From Pantoea sp. AS-PWVM4 (GTDB lineage Bacteria > Pseudomonadota > Gammaproteobacteria > Enterobacterales > Enterobacteriaceae), in the NCBI RefSeq assembly GCF_000468095.1, contig NZ_ASZC01000009.1, forward strand, positions 80,280-144,279: a DNA stretch of 64,000 nucleotides. The letters run 5' to 3'. Under the pieces are notes generated by a model. That model was not told the origin of the DNA. It did no database searches and saw nothing but the letters and a program-made list of their open reading frames with translations. Positions 60,013 to 64,000 of this stretch are shown here, one piece after another (position 1 is the stretch's first letter; the number at the start of each line of letters is the position of its first letter). A program made the position numbers and the translations under genes.

Positions 60013-60324
60013 TCAGAGATCCGGGCAAGAGGCTTCAGGATCTACAGGCAATTCGGGATCTTTTTCAGCGGGCAGGCGTACTTTGCGATCGCGTAAGCGA
60101 CGTGTCTTAGGATCATAATACCGGCTCGGCCAGATCTCTGAGGGATGAATATTGAGTGCTCCGGCAATCAACCATTCACCTTTCGGCCAGGGGCGAACGA
60201 TTGCATTGGCCAGCGTTGATGAGCTCAGACCTGACTGTCGTGACAATTCCGCCATTGTCATCCCCTTTTTTCTCAGGCGGGCGATAATGTCAGCCGAATG
60301 CCAGTCTTTTCTCCTTATGCGCAT
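60013..60324 (-). CDS. sfsB: Ner-like DNA-binding protein SfsB
   Basis: SfsB (Nlp) is a transcription regulator similar to phage Mu Ner; in E. coli it affects maltose gene expression. The 103 residues show the helix-turn-helix MAELSRQSGLSSSTLANAI (residues 23-41) and a proline-rich C-terminal tail. The position between murA and ispB is as in E. coli. It is convergent with murA. Confidence 0.9.
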   Translation of the reverse strand: MRIRRKDWHSADIIARLRKKGMTMAELSRQSGLSSSTLANAIVRPWPKGEWLIAGALNIHPSEIWPSRYYDPKTRRLRDRKVRLPAEKDPELPVDPEASCPDL

Positions 60325-60532
60325 AAACTTCTACTCCTTGTCCATGTTGCCATCTAATCCAACGGGAGAATATGCCTTTCCTTCGCAAAGGTAGCTGGAA
60401 AGTTACAGATATTTATAGCAAAAAGATTCCAGAAATTTCCAGTAAGTTTCAAGTAATGATCAATAACTGCGTGATATTTCGCAAAAGTTTTGCAAACGAT
60501 GTAAAAGGATGGAGCAGAAGTGAGAGCGAGAA

Positions 60533-60550
60533 GGGGCCAGAAACGGCCCC
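60533..60550 (-). terminator. Terminator of ispB
   Basis: On the minus strand GGGGCC pairs with GGCCCC around GTTTCT, followed by TTCTCGCTCT. The T tract is weak but it lies 8 bp after the ispB stop. Confidence 0.6.
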
Positions 60551-60557
60551 ATAGAGA

Positions 60558-61529
60558 TTAAAAATCGCGTTGGACGGACATATGGGCCAGGGCCTCAAGT
60601 GCGCTACGCCACGGCGTTTCCGGCAGGATTTTCAGCGCAGCGATCGCTTTATCAGCCTCTTCTTCCGCGCGTTGGCGCGTCCACGCCAGCGAGCCGCATT
60701 GTTGCATCGCTTCCAGAACGGGTTCCAGCAGATGGCGGCCATTACCCTCTTCAATGGCGCGACGAATCATCTGCGCCTGCTCAGGCGTGCCGTGGTGCAT
60801 GGCATGCAGCAAGGGCAGCGTCGGTTTCCCTTCACTCAGGTCATCACCGGTATTTTTGCCCAGCGTCTCACCGTCGGCGCTGTAGTCCAGTAAATCGTCA
60901 ATTAACTGGAAAGCGGTGCCAATATAGCGACCATAATCCTGGAGCGCTTTTTCTTGTGGCGGGGTGGCTTCAGCGAGAATGGCGGACGCTTGCGAAGCAG
61001 CTTCAAACAGACGGGCGGTTTTGCTGTAAATCACCCGCATGTAATTCTCTTCAGTGATATCCGGATCGTTGACGTTCATCAGCTGTAACACTTCGCCCTC
61101 GGCGATCACGTTTACCGCTTCAGACATCAGTGCAAGGATCTTCAGGGATCCCATGCTGGTCATCATCTGGAAAGCACGGGTGTAGATAAAATCACCGACC
61201 AGCACGCTGGCAGCGTTGCCAAAGGCGGCATTGGCCGTCGCTTTGCCACGACGCATATCGGATTCATCCACCACATCGTCATGCAGCAGCGTGGCGGTGT
61301 GGATAAATTCGATCAGCGCCGCATTGGTGATATGTTGCGAACCCTGGTAATTCAGTGCGCGTGCTGACAGCACCGCAATCATCGGGCGAATACGTTTTCC
61401 GCCGCCGCTGATGATGTAATAACCCAACTGGTTAATCAGCGAGACATCTGAATTCAGCTGGTCGAGGATGGTCTGGTTGACGGCCGCCATGTCCTGCGCG
61501 GTTAATTCATTAATCTGTTCTAAGTTCAT
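60558..61529 (-). CDS. ispB: Octaprenyl diphosphate synthase IspB
   Basis: IspB elongates farnesyl diphosphate to octaprenyl diphosphate for ubiquinone and menaquinone side chains. The 323 residues (E. coli 323) have the first aspartate-rich motif DDVVDESD (84-91) and the second LIDDLLDY, both needed for Mg2+-diphosphate. It is divergent from rplU, 255 bp apart. Confidence 0.97.
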   Translation of the reverse strand: MNLEQINELTAQDMAAVNQTILDQLNSDVSLINQLGYYIISGGGKRIRPMIAVLSARALNYQGSQHITNAALIEFIHTATLLHDDVVDESDMRRGKATANAAFGNAASVLVGDFIYTRAFQMMTSMGSLKILALMSEAVNVIAEGEVLQLMNVNDPDITEENYMRVIYSKTARLFEAASQASAILAEATPPQEKALQDYGRYIGTAFQLIDDLLDYSADGETLGKNTGDDLSEGKPTLPLLHAMHHGTPEQAQMIRRAIEEGNGRHLLEPVLEAMQQCGSLAWTRQRAEEEADKAIAALKILPETPWRSALEALAHMSVQRDF

Positions 61530-61684
61530 TCGTCTGTTCAGCTATGACTCGTTTCTCGGCATGGTAAGCGCTTTTACCCAGCGTGAGTTCAGGTAATCTG
61601 TTACTGATTGTACTTGAAAAATCGCCTCGATAAACGTTTGCATTCATCCTGCGCTTTTTTTCTGCAAGAGAGTGCAAAGTGCAC

Positions 61685-61713
61685 TTGTCTTCTGCTGGAG
61701 ATTTGCGTAGAAT
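61685..61713 (+). promoter_or_regulatory. Promoter of rplU-rpmA
   Basis: A -35 TTGTCT (61685-61690) and a -10 TAGAAT (61708-61713) with the ideal 17-base spacer lie 72 bp before rplU. Confidence 0.7.
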
Positions 61714-61739
61714 TCGCGCCCTATTGTGAATATTTATAG

Positions 61740-62096
<357 letters not shown>

Positions 62097-62108
62097 GAGG
62101 AGATCTGA

Positions 62109-62369
<261 letters not shown>

Positions 62370-62411
62370 GGTTGTCGTGACGCAGACGGTTAACGTCTGA
62401 ACGAACGAATG

Positions 62412-62440
62412 AAAGGCCCCGCAGCTTTGCGGGGCTTTTT
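62412..62440 (+). terminator. Terminator of rplU-rpmA
   Basis: AAAGGCCCCGCA pairs with TGCGGGGCTTTT around GCTT, followed by T residues. Confidence 0.92.
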
Positions 62441-62488
62441 ACATTCTGCTGCGGAGCGCGCGTAAGCCTGCATCCTGACGCAGATTGC

Positions 62489-62505
62489 TGTACAATTTAT
62501 GTACA
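62489..62505. promoter_or_regulatory. Palindromic site upstream of obgE
   Basis: TGTACA-ATTTA-TGTACA is a perfect 17-bp dyad, each half itself palindromic. It lies 110 bp before the obgE start. It could be an operator; the shape recalls a TyrR-like box but does not fit it, and it is not a LexA site. Confidence 0.4.
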
Positions 62506-62603
62506 CAAGGCATTGCCCATCCTGTATTATCCGCCGCCGGTCAGCGCAGAAGACCCTGGCGGACCCGTTCGCAGTTGGGAACCCGCTGAGAACGTTAGTG
62601 TGA

Positions 62604-63791
<1,188 letters not shown>

Positions 63792-63801
63792 TTGATCCAG
63801 C

Positions 63802-63828
63802 AAAAAGCGGCCAGATGGCCGCTTTTTT
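63802..63828 (+). terminator. Terminator of obgE
   Basis: AAAAAGCGGCCA pairs with TGGCCGCTTTTT around GA, with T residues following. Confidence 0.92.
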
Positions 63829-63839
63829 GTTGCCGATGC

Positions 63840-63909
63840 GTAGCGGCGCGATTTATCGCGCAATACCCAACACGATGCCGGAAACACCCGCGCGATAAAT
63901 CGCGCCGCT
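63840..63909. repeat. REP-like inverted pair after obgE
   Basis: A left arm GTAGCGGCGCGATTTATCGC (63840-63859) and a right arm GCGATAAATCGCGCCGC (63893-63909) surround about 33 bp. It is the same family as at 24406 and 27740. Confidence 0.85.
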
Positions 63910-64000
63910 TGTATCTTGAAGTTGTAACTGGTTAGCTACCCGTTACACGAAACGGAGGCAGCTTGTCGCGCCGCTTAAGACTCGATCTTGTGCCGTAGCT

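Noticed and set aside
63932..64000. Minus-strand frame open to the right edge, ending TAA
   Set aside because: Only 22 codons visible, very basic composition; too short to call a gene end.

Overview
The window is a stretch of chromosome from a gamma-proteobacterium of the order Enterobacterales. The protein sequences (ArcB, GroEL, AspA, MurA, RapZ and the Mla, Lpt and ribosomal proteins) are close to Escherichia coli. The lost genes, dispersed palindromes and accessory content point to a Pantoea/Erwinia-like genus. That genus call is an inference from gene content, not a computed phylogeny. Most of the window is core genome with short intergenic gaps. There is no insertion sequence, CRISPR array or intact prophage.

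Layout. (a) 1-7.5 kb is accessory: the end of an FAD-linked oxidase, an OprD-type porin, a trehalose-6-phosphate-synthase homologue whose active site looks dismantled, the potassium transporter Kup, and a DUF2913 protein. (b) 7.5-14.4 kb holds an AT-rich gap, a strong promoter with a long leader, then cydA-cydB (short Q-loop, CIO type) and cydD-cydC, which build and mature a cytochrome bd-type quinol oxidase. (c) 14.5-27.7 kb follows the E. coli pheU to epmA block: tRNA-Phe, yjdC, dsbD, cutA, dcuA, aspA, fxsA, groESL, yjeI, epmB, efp, ecnA, ecnB, epmA. The sugE-blc-ampC-frdABCD stretch is missing. (d) At 27.73-27.81 kb a palindromic repeat pair marks a synteny switch to degS, degQ, zapG, zapE, rplM, rpsI, sspA, sspB. 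(e) 34.7-42.1 kb, where E. coli has gltBD, carries a two-gene operon: a 1,843-residue GltB-like protein and a CysJ-like diflavin reductase. This is the most unusual system in the window. (f) 43.0-63.8 kb is the arcB-mtgA-npr-rapZ-ptsN-hpf-rpoN-lptBAC-kdsCD-yrbG / mlaFEDCB-ibaG-murA-sfsB-ispB-rplU-rpmA-obgE block, without elbB, yhcC and yhbE.

How the genes work together. The right half is dominated by envelope construction: LPS precursor synthesis (kdsC, kdsD), LPS export (lptBAC), phospholipid retrieval (mlaFEDCB), peptidoglycan (murA, mtgA) and quinone side-chain synthesis (ispB). Regulators of nitrogen and envelope metabolism are interleaved (rpoN, ptsN, npr, rapZ). Efp, epmA and epmB together make and modify elongation factor P. 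The GltB-like/diflavin pair would most simply be a glutamate synthase fed by NADPH through FAD and FMN rather than through GltD. Its altered FMN loop and iron-sulfur spacing leave room for another reaction.

Repeats: a palindromic family built on GCGCGATTTATCGCGC appears five times, three times as inverted pairs of about 70 bp at gene ends.
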